A stretch of 64,000 nucleotides of DNA from Sepiola atlantica (GCA_963556195.1 OY744525.1:41857576-41921575), one strand, 5' to 3'; positions 31,316-43,204 are shown, numbered from the stretch's first letter. Translations and numbers: made by a program. Notes: generated from the letters alone by a model not told the origin.

Positions 31316-31383
31316 TAGTTATTTAAAATAACAAGCAATTTGAACGCCATACAATGCATTTTAGTTTTTATTAACTTTTTTTT

Positions 31384-31426
31384 TTTAATTGAATTTTCGA
31401 AGATATACTTCTTCATCAGAATTAAA
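31384..31426 (-). ncRNA. Hammerhead-like motif, dimer 2, first repeat
   Basis: Minus strand: helix I UUUAAUU (31426-31420) with AAUUAAA (31390-31384), seven pairs; CUGAUGA (31419-31413); one unpaired A; helix II GAAG/CUUC with loop UAUAU; GAAA (31398-31395); helix III only AA/UU, self-complementary, then C17 (31391). The zero-loop helix III could only form between two RNAs or two units. The extra A before helix II departs from the canonical core. Confidence 0.5.
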
Positions 31427-31675
31427 TAAAGATATATAAAAATACCTTTCATTTTTTTTTTCTTTTAGATCTCATCTTGTTTTTTTGGTGTTATCAGTTC
31501 GATGTAAATGAACGAATGAGAGTCTTTTTTTTTTGGACGGCACATGGCGGTGCGATTTGAATAGTAGGTTGTTGTCCTTGGTTAGAAAGCATTGTTTATA
31601 TGGAAATATTAGTTATTTAAAATAACAAGCAATTTGAACGCCATACAATGCATTTTAGTTTTATTAACTTTATTT

Positions 31676-31718
31676 TTCAATTGAATTTTCGAAGATATAC
31701 TTCTTCATCAGAATTAAA
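31676..31718 (-). ncRNA. Hammerhead-like motif, dimer 2, second repeat
   Basis: Same architecture as 31384-31426: helix I UUUAAUU with AAUUGAA (one U-G), CUGAUGA at 31711-31705, identical helix II, GAAA at 31690-31687 and C17 at 31683. Helix I pairing survives despite one substitution by becoming G-U. Confidence 0.5.
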
Positions 31719-31859
31719 TAAAGATATATAAAAATACCTTTCATTTTTTTCCCTCTAGATCTCATCTTGTTTTTTTGGTGTTATCAGTTCGATGTAAATG
31801 AACGAATGAGAGTCTTTTTTTTTTCGGACGGCACATGGCGGTAGATTTTAATCTAAAAA

Positions 31860-32700
31860 TTGAGTCACCTCTTAGTTTCATTCATGTATTTGCTTTTTAA
31901 TATTATTAATTACTTTTTCTTTGATGTATTTTAAATTCTTTTGTTTTGATATCAAAGCGCTTTTGATTTGTTTATATATATATATATGTGTTTTTTTTAT
32001 ATATATATATATATGTATATTTTTTATTAATATAGAGATATAATATACTTTTAACTATTTATTTTTTAATTATCTTTCTATTTTTCTTATTTTTTCTTCC
32101 ATATTATTTTTCTTATGTTTTCTTATTATGGTATACTTTTTTCTTATAATTATAATTTTAGTATTTATTTCGTTACATATTTGTTCACTATTATAGATTT
32201 TTCATCTTCAAATTATTTTAATTTTTTCTTTATTTTAACCTTTACTAAATTTGATTTGTAATTTATTATTATCATTTATTTTCTATTATTATTTTTACTA
32301 TTTTTATTTTTCGACTTTCTTAATTCTGTATTTAAATATTTTAATTTGCTGTATGCTATATATTTTCGTTACTATTATCGTTATTGAGCTTACAAATAGA
32401 GTAGTGTGAAATTGCATGATAAGAGGTTTTGTTTCCCATATTGATTAGATATATGTGCTTTTTTTTTAAAATAATATTAAAATTTGATGTTTTTTTTTGC
32501 TTGACTTCTATATGGAGCGCTGAGTAAAAGACTTTTTGGAATCATCTAAAATATGATACAAAATAAAAATTTCAAAATTGTTTTAGAAACGATCGTACGC
32601 CAAATATTCGTTGTGTTTGAATTTTTGAAACTGATATAAATAATTTTCTAATTTTGTTTATCTCAACTTACAAATAAATACATATTGTTCCTTATTATTG
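31860..32700. other. T-rich AT-rich stretch without recognised features
   Basis: Small TA tracts at about 31974-31986 and 31999-32014; otherwise T-runs. Nothing recognised. Confidence 0.5.
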
Positions 32701-32707
32701 AGTGGAA

Positions 32708-32709
<2 letters not shown>

Positions 32710-32752
<43 letters not shown>

Positions 32753-32787
32753 TAATCAAACTTTTATGAGAAACTTTCATGTGACGG

Positions 32788-32839
<52 letters not shown>

Positions 32840-32870
32840 TTTACTGATAAACTTTTATGTGACAGGATGC

Positions 32871-32920
<50 letters not shown>

Positions 32921-32961
32921 ATACATACACAAATAAATATTGTTCTTTCATATAGAGTGAA

Positions 32962-33000
<39 letters not shown>
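32710..33000. repeat. (TA)n array with repeated spacer
   Basis: Four TA arrays. Two spacers share AAACTTTYATGTGACRGGAT (about 32770 and 32846), so the array itself was duplicated. A (TG)n run lies at 32901-32919. Confidence 0.85.
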
Positions 33001-33004
<4 letters not shown>

Positions 33005-33005
<1 letters not shown>

Positions 33006-33555
33006 ATCAGTTGTATTTTGAAACTATTTTCTCATTAAATGAAGTTTGGTTGAAAATGAGAGAAAAGAGCGTTTTCTTTTTAAATTCTTTGTTTAATTTC
33101 TTCATTAACCAATCAAACTTGTCCTTACAAATGAGAGAAGGTGACATCATCGATTCTACCACATATATTTCTTCTTTATTTCTACTCTTCTAAAAGTTTA
33201 CCCTATAAGCTTTGCTTAAACCTATGACATGTCAGTGCAAATAGCCAAATAGTTAATGACACAGAAAATGGAATGGATGAAGCGAGAAAAGATTTCAATT
33301 GAGATGCAGTTCACTTCGTACAAAGACCTGCAAGTAAAGGAATTAATCCTTCCTACCCGTCACCAACTGAGGGTAAATGCTTAGGAATGGAAAAAAAAAA
33401 TGTCATCTTAGGGATAATTCTGTTCATTCTCCTGTGACTAAATCTGTTCTCACAACTGATCCCGGGGTCAAGTCTTGTCTATCACACTCACTAACCTATC
33501 TATGCTTACCGCCCAGAAACATATTGCTGCTACCTTAAATGTTCAATGGATTCAT
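33005..33555. other. No recognisable feature
   Basis: Mixed-composition DNA; short open frames lack motifs. Confidence 0.45.
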
Positions 33556-33556
33556 A

Positions 33557-34074
<518 letters not shown>

Positions 34075-34132
34075 CTTTTTATAATCCTAGTTGAAATTCT
34101 TTGGATTGCTACCCTGTGGATGTTTTACCTGG

Positions 34133-34135
<3 letters not shown>

Positions 34136-34198
<63 letters not shown>
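34136..34198. repeat. (TA)n tract
   Basis: About 30 TA units. Confidence 0.95.
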
Positions 34199-34203
<5 letters not shown>

Positions 34204-34249
34204 ATAAATTTCTTTATTTATACAAACATTATTAGCTACATATGTGCAT

Positions 34250-34497
34250 TGTTAAAAAACTATACATTAGTGTCTGTCAGGTATACCCGGGTTTCATCGA
34301 TCTGGTCATGTCGGATCTGCGGTAGAAAAACGTCTGGTAGAAATGGATCGCCTCTTCAGCATCGTTTAGTCTTCGCCTACTGAACGGTATTGAAGAGTCG
34401 ATCTGTTTCTACGTAGGTACACCCAACAGACATGGTAATGTATAGCTTTTAAATAAAATACTTTATAATAGCTCTTGTAGAACTTACAAACGAGCAC
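34250..34497. mobile_element. Foldback element with degenerate ribozyme half and GCTC..GAGC hairpin
   Basis: TATACATTAGTGTCTGTCAG (34260) and CAGACATGGTAATGTATA (34426) are inverted. Inside, the minus strand has GATGAAACCCGGGTA, i.e. GAAA followed by the self-complementary ACCC/GGGT and a U-A site, like the 48.6-kb element. No CUGANGA is recognisable with it. GCTCTTGTAGAACTTACAAA then CGAGCAC follows at 34471-34497. Confidence 0.5.
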
Positions 34498-34607
34498 TTT
34501 ATGGTTCTTCCAACTAACTTGTCATACACACACTATAGCTCCATTTAAATACGACATAATTCCACCCATTATAAGTGACAGATTTGATAACTCAGTCGGT
34601 AGAACAA

Positions 34608-34721
34608 TTTTTATTTTTATCTCAATCTTTAGTGCCCCTTTTTTGGGAGCTGAATTTTACCCACATTAAAAATCAACCTTATGTTTAACTCTGCGATCGT
34701 GGGAAGGCGAGTAGATAGGTA
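34608..34721 (+). mobile_element. U2-headed SINE, subfamily B, 5'-truncated
   Basis: TTTATCTCAATCTTTAGTGC, CCCTTTTTTGGGAGCTG, ACATTAAAAATCAACCTTAT and GGGAAGGCGAGTAGATAGG match 63800-63925. The U2-derived head is missing. Confidence 0.65.
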
Positions 34722-34724
34722 CTT

Positions 34725-35336
34725 ATAATGCAGCACTCTTTATCACACTTATCATGTATTGCTTCGGTTTTCTTGATGATGGTCTCTGCTCAGTTTATCA
34801 GTCTATTACCACTCAAGGGAAAATTCTTAAACCGGTAAGTAGAACTACCTCATAAACGGATGAACAATAAAAAAAATATATAAATAAATTTACAGGATGA
34901 ATATCGGTAAATGTATTCCTTAATTCCCCTGTATTTCATAAAAACGGTGTGTATTTTGTAAAAACGGTGTGTATACGTAAAGAAGTTGAGTAGATGTATA
35001 TCCTTGTGCAGGAGGGAAGGGATAAAAGCGTGTGTGGGTGTATAGTATATGTGGTGATATCTCTGCAGATATGTATATTCATGTATGTATAGGGAAATAG
35101 AAACTTAGATAGAGATGCATTTTTCAATAGAAATATGTGAATATCGGCCAGTATATATATTATATTGTACGCATGAATGTGTATAAAGTTGCAGGTTTTA
35201 TTTACTAAGGTAATTCAAGGATAACATACTTATTTGATTGTCTGTCTATATACGTATAAATGTGAATAAATGCGGTTTGTATTCATATTTGTTTAATTAT
35301 TTGGTTTATGGATGAGTGTGTTTAGATGTGAATATG

Positions 35337-35379
<43 letters not shown>

Positions 35380-35473
35380 CTGTGTATATATGTATGTATA
35401 TATATATCTATATGTATGTATAGCCGTGTGCATGTATGTATGAATATGTGTGTATATTGATATGTGTGTATGC

Positions 35474-35531
<58 letters not shown>

Positions 35532-36049
35532 GTTTGTATATATGTGAGCATATGGATAAAGTTTATATATAGGTCAGCTTGAAAGAACTTATCTGCTGAC
35601 CGTTAAAATATTTGGCCCCGCACGCATATGATTATACTTACTGACGTTGAAAATACTCTCAAGTACGGTAATAAAATGTATAAAAAGATTTGAAAGCGGT
35701 TAAATGTACTTGATTAACTTAATTGATAAAAAGTTTTTTTAAAAAAGGAGCAGCGCGAATGTGTAATTGGATATGAATCTTGCCTGTTTAATTATACACC
35801 CATCCCTTCCCAACCGGGATAATACACAGAATAAAGAAGTTTGTTATTTCTCATTTCATTTTTTCTAAAAGTCTGAGGGAGCTGGCTCTAGAAAGAAAGC
35901 GCAGCTGAAACATGTATGCACATATGTAATCAATAATGTTTGTATAAATAAAAAAATATATACTAAAAACAGCTCTACTTGTTATTAAGCACTTTTTATA
36001 AACACTGGAGTTTCATTGGAGTTTCATCTAGGAAACAAAAATAATAAAT

Positions 36050-36050
<1 letters not shown>
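34725..36050. other. Low-complexity TA/TG-rich DNA and a degenerate ribozyme-like segment
   Basis: (TA)n tracts at about 35339-35369 and 35478-35528 lie among TGTATG-type DNA. At 35870-35915, CTGAGGG, a helix AGCTG/CAGCT, GAAA and ACATGT-A resemble a decayed hammerhead (A9 to G, no helix I). GCTCTACTTGTTATTAAGCAC follows at 35972-35992. No gene. Confidence 0.5.

Positions 36051-36054
<4 letters not shown>

Positions 36055-36092
<38 letters not shown>
36055..36092. repeat. (TA)n tract
   Basis: About 18 TA units. Confidence 0.95.
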
Positions 36093-36097
<5 letters not shown>

Positions 36098-36169
36098 TGA
36101 TAAATAAGAGATATATAAGTATTAGAGTATTAATTCTTAAAAAAAAACAAGTTGAAATATTAAGGAAAA

Positions 36170-36670
36170 TCATTGAAGGCAGAAATTAACCCACATAACC
36201 AACAAACGCTTACCAGTTACAAGAAAATATGAATGAAAAAAAATCACGAGCCCAAAAGAACTGAAACTGCTAGTAATTCCAAAAAATTGACACACACCCT
36301 CTTGGTGGTGGGAAATAAAATAAAAATAAAAACAGACACGCATGTGATGACACCAGCCTCGGCTGATACCACATACAATGGTCGTGAAGGGTTGAGGAGG
36401 ATAGAACGACTGAGAAGGGGAGCACCAACCAGACATCCACTGGAAGGATGCGAGAATACTAGAATATTGGAGAGGCTTTGTGTCACTCAAATTCCAGAGA
36501 AAACCAACGGTTGTTGCTAGCGATAAATCAATGGTAAACAGCAGTTACGATAACACATAATAATTTGCAATGTCTGTTGCAAATCTGAGGAGACTTGTTG
36601 TCACGCAGACTCCAGGAGAACACCGCTGGTTATTGTCAGTCAGCAATCACTGGAAAAAATGACCTGTGTG
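36170..36670. repeat. Unassigned segment with an imperfect ~115-bp duplication
   Basis: GGAGAGGCTTTGTGTCACTC ... CCAGAGAAAACC (about 36468) and GGAGACTTGTTGTCACGCAG ... CCAGGAGAACACC (about 36588) are related copies. Opposing open frames of about 95-106 codons cover the first but show no recognised domain. Confidence 0.4.
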
Positions 36671-36829
36671 AAAACTCCTAGTGAGTAAATTATAATTAAG
36701 TTATCTTGCCGGATTTTGAAATATTTTTTTAACATATATATCAGACAGTGATGGTGTGCATTCGGCCAATCACACTGCCGCCCACAATTTATAAGTGAAA
36801 TGTTTATGTGAAACATCATATTCCGTTTT

Positions 36830-37090
36830 ACGTATGTTTAACATGCTGCCATATGTTGGATGGCTTCAAGAAATTGACTTCCAAACTAACCTATCTCTGA
36901 CCAGGTCTTTATTTATCCCCCGTTCACTCAGGTCAATTTTTATCACTTTCTTTCCATGTTTTCCTTGTTCTTCCTCTGTAAACTGAACCTGCTCCCACAA
37001 CTGTTCTACATCTACTAACTTAAGAACTCTCACCCATTTTTTTTTTAATGTGGCCATACCTTCGAAGTCTTCTTTTCTACACACATCTTC
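36830..37090 (-). pseudogene. RTE-like LINE C-terminal tail (minus)
   Basis: Minus frame: VRVLKLVDVEQLWEQVQF, GKHGKKVIKIDLSERGINKD, LVRDRLVWKSIS, then the 3' end CATATGGCAGCATG. This is the family of 8970-9556. Degenerate. Confidence 0.7.
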
Positions 37091-37149
37091 CGATACAGTC
37101 CATATTTACTATTCCTCTAAAGACATCAGATCTTAGGTGTTAAGACTCA

Positions 37150-37625
37150 CTACACATCCATCATAATCACCACCACCACCATCATCATCATCATCGGTTT
37201 AAAGTTCGTTTTACATGCTGGCATGTGTTGGATGGCTTTCAGAAATTGACTTCCAAAACTAACCTATTTCTGGCCAGGTTTTTATTTATCCCTCTTTCTC
37301 TCAAGTCCATTCTTATCACTTCCTCCCATGTTTTCCTTTTCCTTCACCTGGTAACTGAACCTGCTACCACAAATGTTCTACATTTAGTAACCCAAGAACT
37401 CTCATCCATTCTTTCAACGTGGCCATACCATCAAAGTCTCCTGTTCTGCATACATCTCCCTATACTGTCCAGATTTAATCTTCCTCTTGGGTCATCAGAT
37501 CTGAGCCTGTCTTTAAGACTCACATTACACATCCATTGTATCATTCTCATATCATTTCTCTCTATGCAATGCCAGGTTTCATTTCCATACATCATCACAC
37601 TCTGTAGTATACATTGAGTTTTGTA
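37150..37625 (-). pseudogene. RTE-like LINE 3' end (minus) with (ATG)n tail
   Basis: The (CAT)n at 37165-37195 is the tail. Read in reverse: ACATGCCAGCATGTAAAACG, then a coding tail with RDRPEIGLGS-type degenerate sequence, and, further 5', MCNVSLKDRLRSDDPRGRL-like and NDMRMIQWM-like blocks (around 37500-37560). Same family as the copy just before it; tandem insertion. Confidence 0.7.
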
Positions 37626-37629
37626 CTAG

Positions 37630-38130
37630 TTTCTTGGGGGTTTGGCTTAGCTCCGCTAAAGATACGGAACCGGTGAGAAGTTGTACGGTATTGTCGGTTT
37701 TAAGAATACATTTATCTGTTCATTTTGTGGTTCGATTGCTGAGGAACATGCTTGAATTACCTATTTTCCTGATTTGAGAAAGAAAAAAGGAAAATCCTCC
37801 CCACCCCAAAATACAAATTGATCAAGTAAAAAAAGAAATGTCACATAGATACGCATACGTACACAAGAAGAAAAAAAGAAAGAAAATGTCACGGGCACAC
37901 ACATCTATACATATATACTTACATATAAAAAAAAGGAAAGAAAAATAATCAAAGAACCTAAATTCAAAAAATAAAATAAAAATTTTAAAAATAAATAAAT
38001 AAATAAAAATAAAAAATAAGAGGAGAGATCTTCTCCCAAGCAATGATTGGCAACGATACTTCAATCCCAAAATTAGCCGTGAATTAAAGACATTCTGTTT
38101 TGTAAATAACTTTGCAATTACTCTTTACTT
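37630..38130. other. A-rich stretch without recognised features
   Basis: Long AAAATAAAT-type DNA at 37920-38030. Nothing recognised. Confidence 0.45.
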
Positions 38131-38133
38131 TAG

Positions 38134-38262
38134 GTAGAAGCGATGACAGCAGAAGAAAGTGCCAACAAAGGAACAACGCTTGGTGAGACGATTGCGAAGG
38201 CATTAAAAAGAAACAAACGGCATCGCAAAGACGAAGACGATCATCGTCGTCGTCGTAACTGA
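38134..38262 (+). CDS. Candidate 3'-terminal exon (unproven)
   Basis: A pyrimidine-rich stretch (38111-38130) and TTTAG (38129-38133) look like a 3' splice site. From 38134 an open frame of 42 codons runs to TGA at 38260-38262: VEAMTAEESANKGT, then LGETIAKALKRN, then an acidic/basic tail KDEDDHRRRRN. A candidate poly(A) signal AATAAA lies at 38325-38330. Base composition is less AT-rich than its surroundings. No domain is recognised, no upstream exon is identified and CGTCGT/GACGA simple-sequence drift could explain the tail. It could equally be chance. Confidence 0.2.
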   Translation, partial: VEAMTAEESANKGTTLGETIAKALKRNKRHRKDEDDHRRRRN

Positions 38263-38689
38263 ATAAGCAAATTTGAGGCCCAGGTGCAAAGGTACAATCA
38301 AAGACTTCTTCTTTTCTTTGTCATGAATAAAAGAACGTCAAAGATAATAGTAAAGAAAAGGAAGGCGCGGGACGGGTGGGGGGGGGGGAATAAAAGCGAA
38401 TCCTATTTACCTCCCTTGTCTCTCGCGTCCCATACCATCAATCAGGATGTCTAAAAAGAAAACTTGAGATAAGCAAAAAGGAGAAAGAAAATTCAAATAA
38501 ATAAATAAATATAAAACCAACCAAATTATTTACCATTCCAGATAATCTATTCTTCTCTGTTATTGGGGCTCCTTTAATGATCCGTTCTCAACGAGGACTA
38601 CGAATCACGTGACATTGTATGGACACGCTTAAATATCTTTACGTACTTAAGTTTTTATTTATTTTTACAAACTTTTTGCATCTGCTTAA

Positions 38690-39065
38690 TCTATTATTAT
38701 ATTAAATCAACCTTTGTTTCCCTAAGCCTTTTTTTCCCCTAACTATATAACAATACATTAAGGAGTTTCATATTCGTACGTATGTTATCACCTTTCACGC
38801 ACATTAAAAAAAAAATGAGATTGGTGATTGGTGATAAATCTGATGTCGCTAAGGTAAACAATTGTGACATTATCCATTTAATAATGAATTGTTCCAAATC
38901 AGATTATGTGGTCTTGTAGCAGAGGTAGAAACTATTGTGGAATTTCTACGGGGTCCTGCTAGTATATTTTAATCATGCAACTACATGCTAAATTATTCTT
39001 TGGTTTTGAGTTAGTTATCTTTAGAAAAAAACTTCCATTTTAATTGTTCTAATTAACCTCTATGT
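38690..39065 (+). repeat. Dispersed repeat F, third copy (interrupted)
   Basis: TCTATTATTATATTAAATCA, CTTTGTTTCCCTAAGCC and, 250 bp on, TTGGTTTTGAGTTAGTT and TTTAATTGTTCTAATTA match the pair at 15.8-16.3 kb. GGGGTCCTGCTAGTATATT inside is a CGTTGCC-type boundary. Confidence 0.5.
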
Positions 39066-39530
39066 AAGGTCTATGATAGCTGCGTAAGAAGTGTGATGTT
39101 GTGTGGCAGTGAGTGTTGGGCCCTCACCCAGGTTTCACTTGCCTGACTCGAGAGAAATGACAGGGCGATGATTAGGTGAGTATGCAATGTAAAACCGGAC
39201 TAGATCCAGAACATTAGGTCAGACACTCTACTTGAGAAGTTGACCATTCCCAAACTTGATGTCCTAATAGGGGCAAACCGTCTTCGCTGGTTCGGGCATG
39301 TTGAAAGAAGCAAGGGGTATATCAGCACATGCAGAGACCTAAGGCTGGACAGCAAAAAGAAAGTTGGGTGCCCTAGGAAGACATGGAAGGAAACCATCAG
39401 GCAAGACCGTTAACAGTGGCAAATGGACATAGTCAATCCCCACAATCGTGAGCACTGAAAACTTAGCATATGGACATCAATACAACGTCAAACCTCTTGT
39501 CAAAGGTACCATTGCCGATGAACCTGGATA
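39060..39530 (+). pseudogene. RTE-like LINE C-terminal region, diverged
   Basis: Frames read VRSVMLCGSECWA, LTRERNDRAMIR*VCNVK, TLLEKLTIPKLDVLIGANRL, WFGHVERSKGYI, then RPRKTWKETIRQDR and a stop. The 'GSECWA...ERNDRMIRWMCNV...RLRWFGHVER...PRKTW' order is that of RTE-like LINE C-termini, but the copy differs from those at 9 and 37 kb. Broken by stops and frameshifts. Confidence 0.7.
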
Positions 39531-39534
39531 GTGA

Positions 39535-40425
39535 GTGAGTGCGAGTGAACCTCTTATCATTTTTATTCAAATTTTAAAAAAATTCTATAAGTTTCAAGTT
39601 ATAAAAAAAATAAAGTAAATCATCAAATTTCCTTTTAATAGATGCCAAGCACGGAGAGTGACCCCCCACGAGAATGTTGTATCTGTTGAAGATAGGACAT
39701 TCATTATCAAACGAAAGAATGACAAAATCTATCCATACAAAAATGATAACTTTTTATTGACAACTTTTTAAGACAATAATAAACGAAGGGTTGGTAAAGA
39801 TTTGGATCTCAGAGTGTCCTAATAATGTTCTAGGTGAAAGAAAAGGAGAAATTGAGTAGCCATATTTGTTTCGCCTAGCACCATGTAAGTGTTTGTATAA
39901 ATGGGATAGGTATGGTAGATGTGCGTGTATATTAGCGTGCCTGTTTTGTTAGTGAGAGAGTGCACGTATAGAACTGTGTATACGAGTTGGGTTAAAAGCG
40001 TCGTGGCTACGTGTGTGTCTCTCGAGGGCCTTCAGATTCAAAAGGCTTGGGCAGGATGCGTTGTATGCGCGTGTGTTGTCTCTGGAAGAAAACTACAGGA
40101 AGAAAGCTATGGGTTTAGGGTTTTTATAGTATGCACGAATTTTCGGCAGTGAATATCTTAATTTCTGAAAGATATTGCTGATTGAAAATTTTGTCTAATC
40201 GAGAGTCGATATGTAAAAACAACATTCGCTGTTGCTACTGCTGTTACTTCTAACATATTCTCTTTAATCAAAATGAAATATACGTATCCAAATACCCTGG
40301 AGAATGTAGTTTCATAATATCCATGGTTATGGGGGGTTTATCTCCAAAATCCTACGAGGTGTTTGTGAATAAATAATCAATTTGGAAAATTAGATGTTTG
40401 AAACATTTTACCTATATGCTAGGTT
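39535..40425. other. No recognisable feature
   Basis: A 77-codon open frame at 39919-40152 is Cys/Val-rich without a known motif. No repeats shared with the rest of the window were seen. Confidence 0.4.
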
Positions 40426-40429
40426 GCTT

Positions 40430-40895
40430 TAACATGATCAGTCGACCCAGACGACCCAAATCAGCAATTCTTACACTTTTTTTAATAGTTAAAAAAAAAA
40501 GAATTAGTTACTTTGTTGCACTTCAAAATTTGAAAGAAAGTTGGAAGCATTTAAACTTTTAAATAGAAAATCATTTAAAGAATTTAAAGAATCATTTTGC
40601 TAAGAATTGTAAACAATTCTTAGCAAATCCTTCTGTATTAAATTAAGTTTTCGAAGCTATTTACATCCAGTAATTTTATAAATCGAGATTAAAACATTAC
40701 CTTAAGAAAATTAATTATAGCAATTATAACAATTTGGTTCAATTAATAATTTAATAACCAAACGATAACGTAATAATTACATTTAACTTTAAAAACCCTG
40801 TTTGAAAAGAAAAACAACTATAAAAAACGGCATAGTTAAAAAAAATGAAAGTAAAAAGACTCCAGGGCAACGCCAGGTCCAGATAGTAAAAAACA
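40430..40895 (-). repeat. CGTTGCC-type dispersed repeat (minus), with a perfect 14-bp hairpin
   Basis: Collinear with 50590-51035: ATCCTTCTGTATTAAA/ATCCTCATGTATTAAA, GAAGCTATTTA, TAATTTTATA, GATTAAAACA, TTAATTAATAATTT and CGTAATAATT. It ends with GGCATAGTTAAAAAAAATGA, AAAAGACTCCAGGGCAACGC, the inverse of the 11870 copy. TTTGCTAAGAATTG, loop TAAA, and its complement form a perfect hairpin at 40596-40627 that the second copy lacks. Confidence 0.6.
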
Positions 40896-40899
40896 CAAA

Positions 40900-41560
40900 A
40901 ACAAAATGGCGTTTAGATTTCAAAAATCAAGAAAAAAACAAAATAGTATTATAAAAAGTGTAAATGTAAAGAGAGGGTTAAGCATATATCATGTGACCAC
41001 TCGACATGAGTTAATTAACCCTGACTTTCTCATCTTCCTCAGGGTAAATTCAAAAAGTTGTTTTCAGTTAATACGAAAATGGTCTGAGTCACTTTTACTA
41101 GGAAAGTTAGTTTCATTAAAAATTGTCTTTTTCACTTCCTCGGGCAGTTTTCAAATCCGTTTTCCACCTTGATAATTAAAGCATCTTTGTGTAATATTTT
41201 AACTTACGTTTCCTTTTAAAAAAAAACTCTTGAAATCATGCTATCAAAAGTTTAAGAAAAAAAAGAAAGTGATATTGCATAAAGTTTACTTTCAAAAGAG
41301 TCAGAAAATGTGTCTGATTCATTTAATATACAACTTATATCCTTAAAAATGTTCATTTAATTGATCTTTCTAAATAAAAGTTTTTTAATCTGCAAAGGCC
41401 AGAAGTAACACTCTAGGGCATTTGTAAATACATCGGAAATATTTTAATTTGAAAAAAAAAAAAATCAATTTTACCAAAACCTCATTTTAATTTCGTTCAT
41501 AAGTTTCTTTATGCATTAATACATCAATTAAGTCACTGTACATTTCAGAATAGTTAAATA
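40900..41560. other. No recognisable feature
   Basis: An 88-codon open frame (40906-41172) begins with a Lys/Arg-rich stretch but has no recognised domain and lies in repeat-like AT-rich DNA. Confidence 0.4.
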
Positions 41561-41564
41561 AGTA

Positions 41565-41690
41565 CGTAGTCTGGGAGGTGACTGTGGTGAAGTGGCTACA
41601 AGTGTCGATTGGCGACCTGGATGTGCAAAGTTCAAATCATACCAGTTCCATAGCATCTTTTTCATTATGGATGTCAGCAATTTTGACGTG
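41565..41690 (+). mobile_element. tRNA-headed SINE-like segment
   Basis: TGGTGAAGTGGCTACAAGTG resembles an A box region, followed by AAAGTTCAAATCATACCAG (B box). TTCCATAGCATCTTTTTCAT, then TATGGATGTCAGCAA, recurs diverged at 42430-42480 after ACAAGTTCAAATATTTTCAG. Both are decayed. Confidence 0.5.
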
Positions 41691-42141
41691 GTCCCGCCTG
41701 TGAGTACCTGACTGTCAAAAAAAATCGTATCATGCTGTTTCATATGCATTTCCGGTTACATTATAACTTCTTCAAGAGCAATTGGTGTCATTTCAGAGTT
41801 TACCTTCTCCAAAATTAGTTACCTTATCAACGTTTGGAGTCTAGTCTACCTTACTATGTGACCTACGTCTAGAGGGAAGGCAGATATCACTCATTTCTAC
41901 TGAGGTAAAGGTAATAAAGGTTGGGGTTGACCTAAAACCAGAAGTCAGGGAAACCACATGACCCCCACCTGCGAAGGTCTTGGCCTCTTTCTGGCTGACA
42001 ACTGAAGCAAGTGAACGCGAATTGTCGCTGGTCGTGGAGCCCCAGCAGGGGTGGGGGCGGTTGCGTAGAATTTAAATAAGTGTAATGAGGCGATTTATCT
42101 GTCTATCTATCTGTTTGCCTGCCGCTCTTGCTCCCTCTCTC

Positions 42142-42203
<62 letters not shown>

Positions 42204-42515
42204 CATACATAAGAAGTCGGTCTGTTTTCTGTTTTAAATAAATCCTGTTAAAAAAACAAACAAAAAGTGTCAGCTTCGGTGACAAAAGGGTAGCCTGGCT
42301 CACGAGGGTGGTGATGATGGTGGCGACGTACAACGGTTACGGTGGCAATCTGGGTCCACAACGAAACGCAGATGTATAACGGTGTATACACCCAACAGTA
42401 AGGCGTAACATAACACTGGGTGTGACAAGTTCAAATATTTTCAGTTCCATAGCATCATTTTTACTATAGATGTTTGCAACCCTCACATAAGTACTTGATT
42501 CTAGAAATAACTTGA
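41691..42515. other. Unassigned DNA with a (CT)n tract
   Basis: (CT)n at about 42134-42199. The preceding 300 bp is less AT-rich (AGCCCCAGCAGGGG at 42039) but shows no coding or RNA signature. Confidence 0.5.
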
Positions 42516-42519
42516 GTAT

Positions 42520-42900
42520 TTATTTACTCCTCTCCAGGAGTTAGGCACAAGGCCAGTTTTATCTTACTCCCACAAGTAAGATGTGACCCAAGGTCGGGTC
42601 GGGAAAGTGGGGTTTGAAAAGCCAGCGCCCGAGAAGGTGAGCACTCTGGCCATTAAAAATTGCCTGGGCAGCCCCGTCGGCATTCCCCGGTAGGAGCGCC
42701 TCAGGCAGTAAGCAATAAACTTACTCCTCCCCAAAGAGGGGAGGCGAAGCCTGGGAGGGTGGACCTCCTAGAACTGCACAGGACAGACCCATAGACCGGC
42801 ATAAATCAAGCCCCGAAGGCCAAGACAATACCAGTCTATGGGGTGCAGTATCCATCGGAACAGATACTACACTTTGATCTTAGCCAAAAGGCCGAGCCGT
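42520..42900 (-). mobile_element. U2 snRNA-headed SINE, subfamily A (minus, best head)
   Basis: The minus strand starts CTCGGCCTTTTGGCTAAGAT, CAAAGTGTAGTATCTGTTC (42895-42858): U2 snRNA nucleotides ~8-46 with a single inserted A. The body contains the internal inverted CCATAGACTGG/CCGGTCTATGG segment, as at 6676, and ends with GGCCTTGTGCCTAACTCC and GGAGTAAATAAATACTC. It also includes the AAAGCCAGCGCCC segment missing from the 6676 copy. Confidence 0.85.
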
Positions 42901-43204
42901 TACCAGAATTAGTTTTGTTATCTCAACACCATTACCAGAATGTAAGGTAAAAAAGAAAAAGTTTTTCAAATCCTTGAAGAAGTAGCAGGAGAAACATACC
43001 ATTTTCTTTTGTTGTTCAATAGTAATTCCATTTATTCAGTCACAATACAAAGATAATCATCCCCTATATGGCAGGGCTAAATATATATAATACTTATGGA
43101 AGGAAGTATTTCATATTGATATTCAATTTCAGTGGTTAATTTTAAAATCTAGAGAAATTCCTGGATTAAAACATGTTAGTAGAACAAACATTTTTTTTTT
43201 AACT

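Larger units (their letters stand above)
31312..31856 (-). mobile_element. Second ribozyme dimer: two ~245-bp direct repeats 293 bp apart
   Basis: 31314-31560 and 31608-31855 are nearly identical (TTAGTTATTTAAAATAACAA, GAACGCCATACAATGCATTT, GATCTCATCTTG, GTTCGATGTAAATGAACG, GGACGGCACATGGCGG). A 46-bp spacer separates them. Each has a hammerhead-like motif on the minus strand at the same place. The offset gives a unit of about 293 nt. No protein frame; no clear A or B box. Confidence 0.75.

Noticed and set aside
37225..37617. 130-codon plus-strand open frame
   Set aside because: It is antisense to an RTE-like LINE copy on the minus strand.
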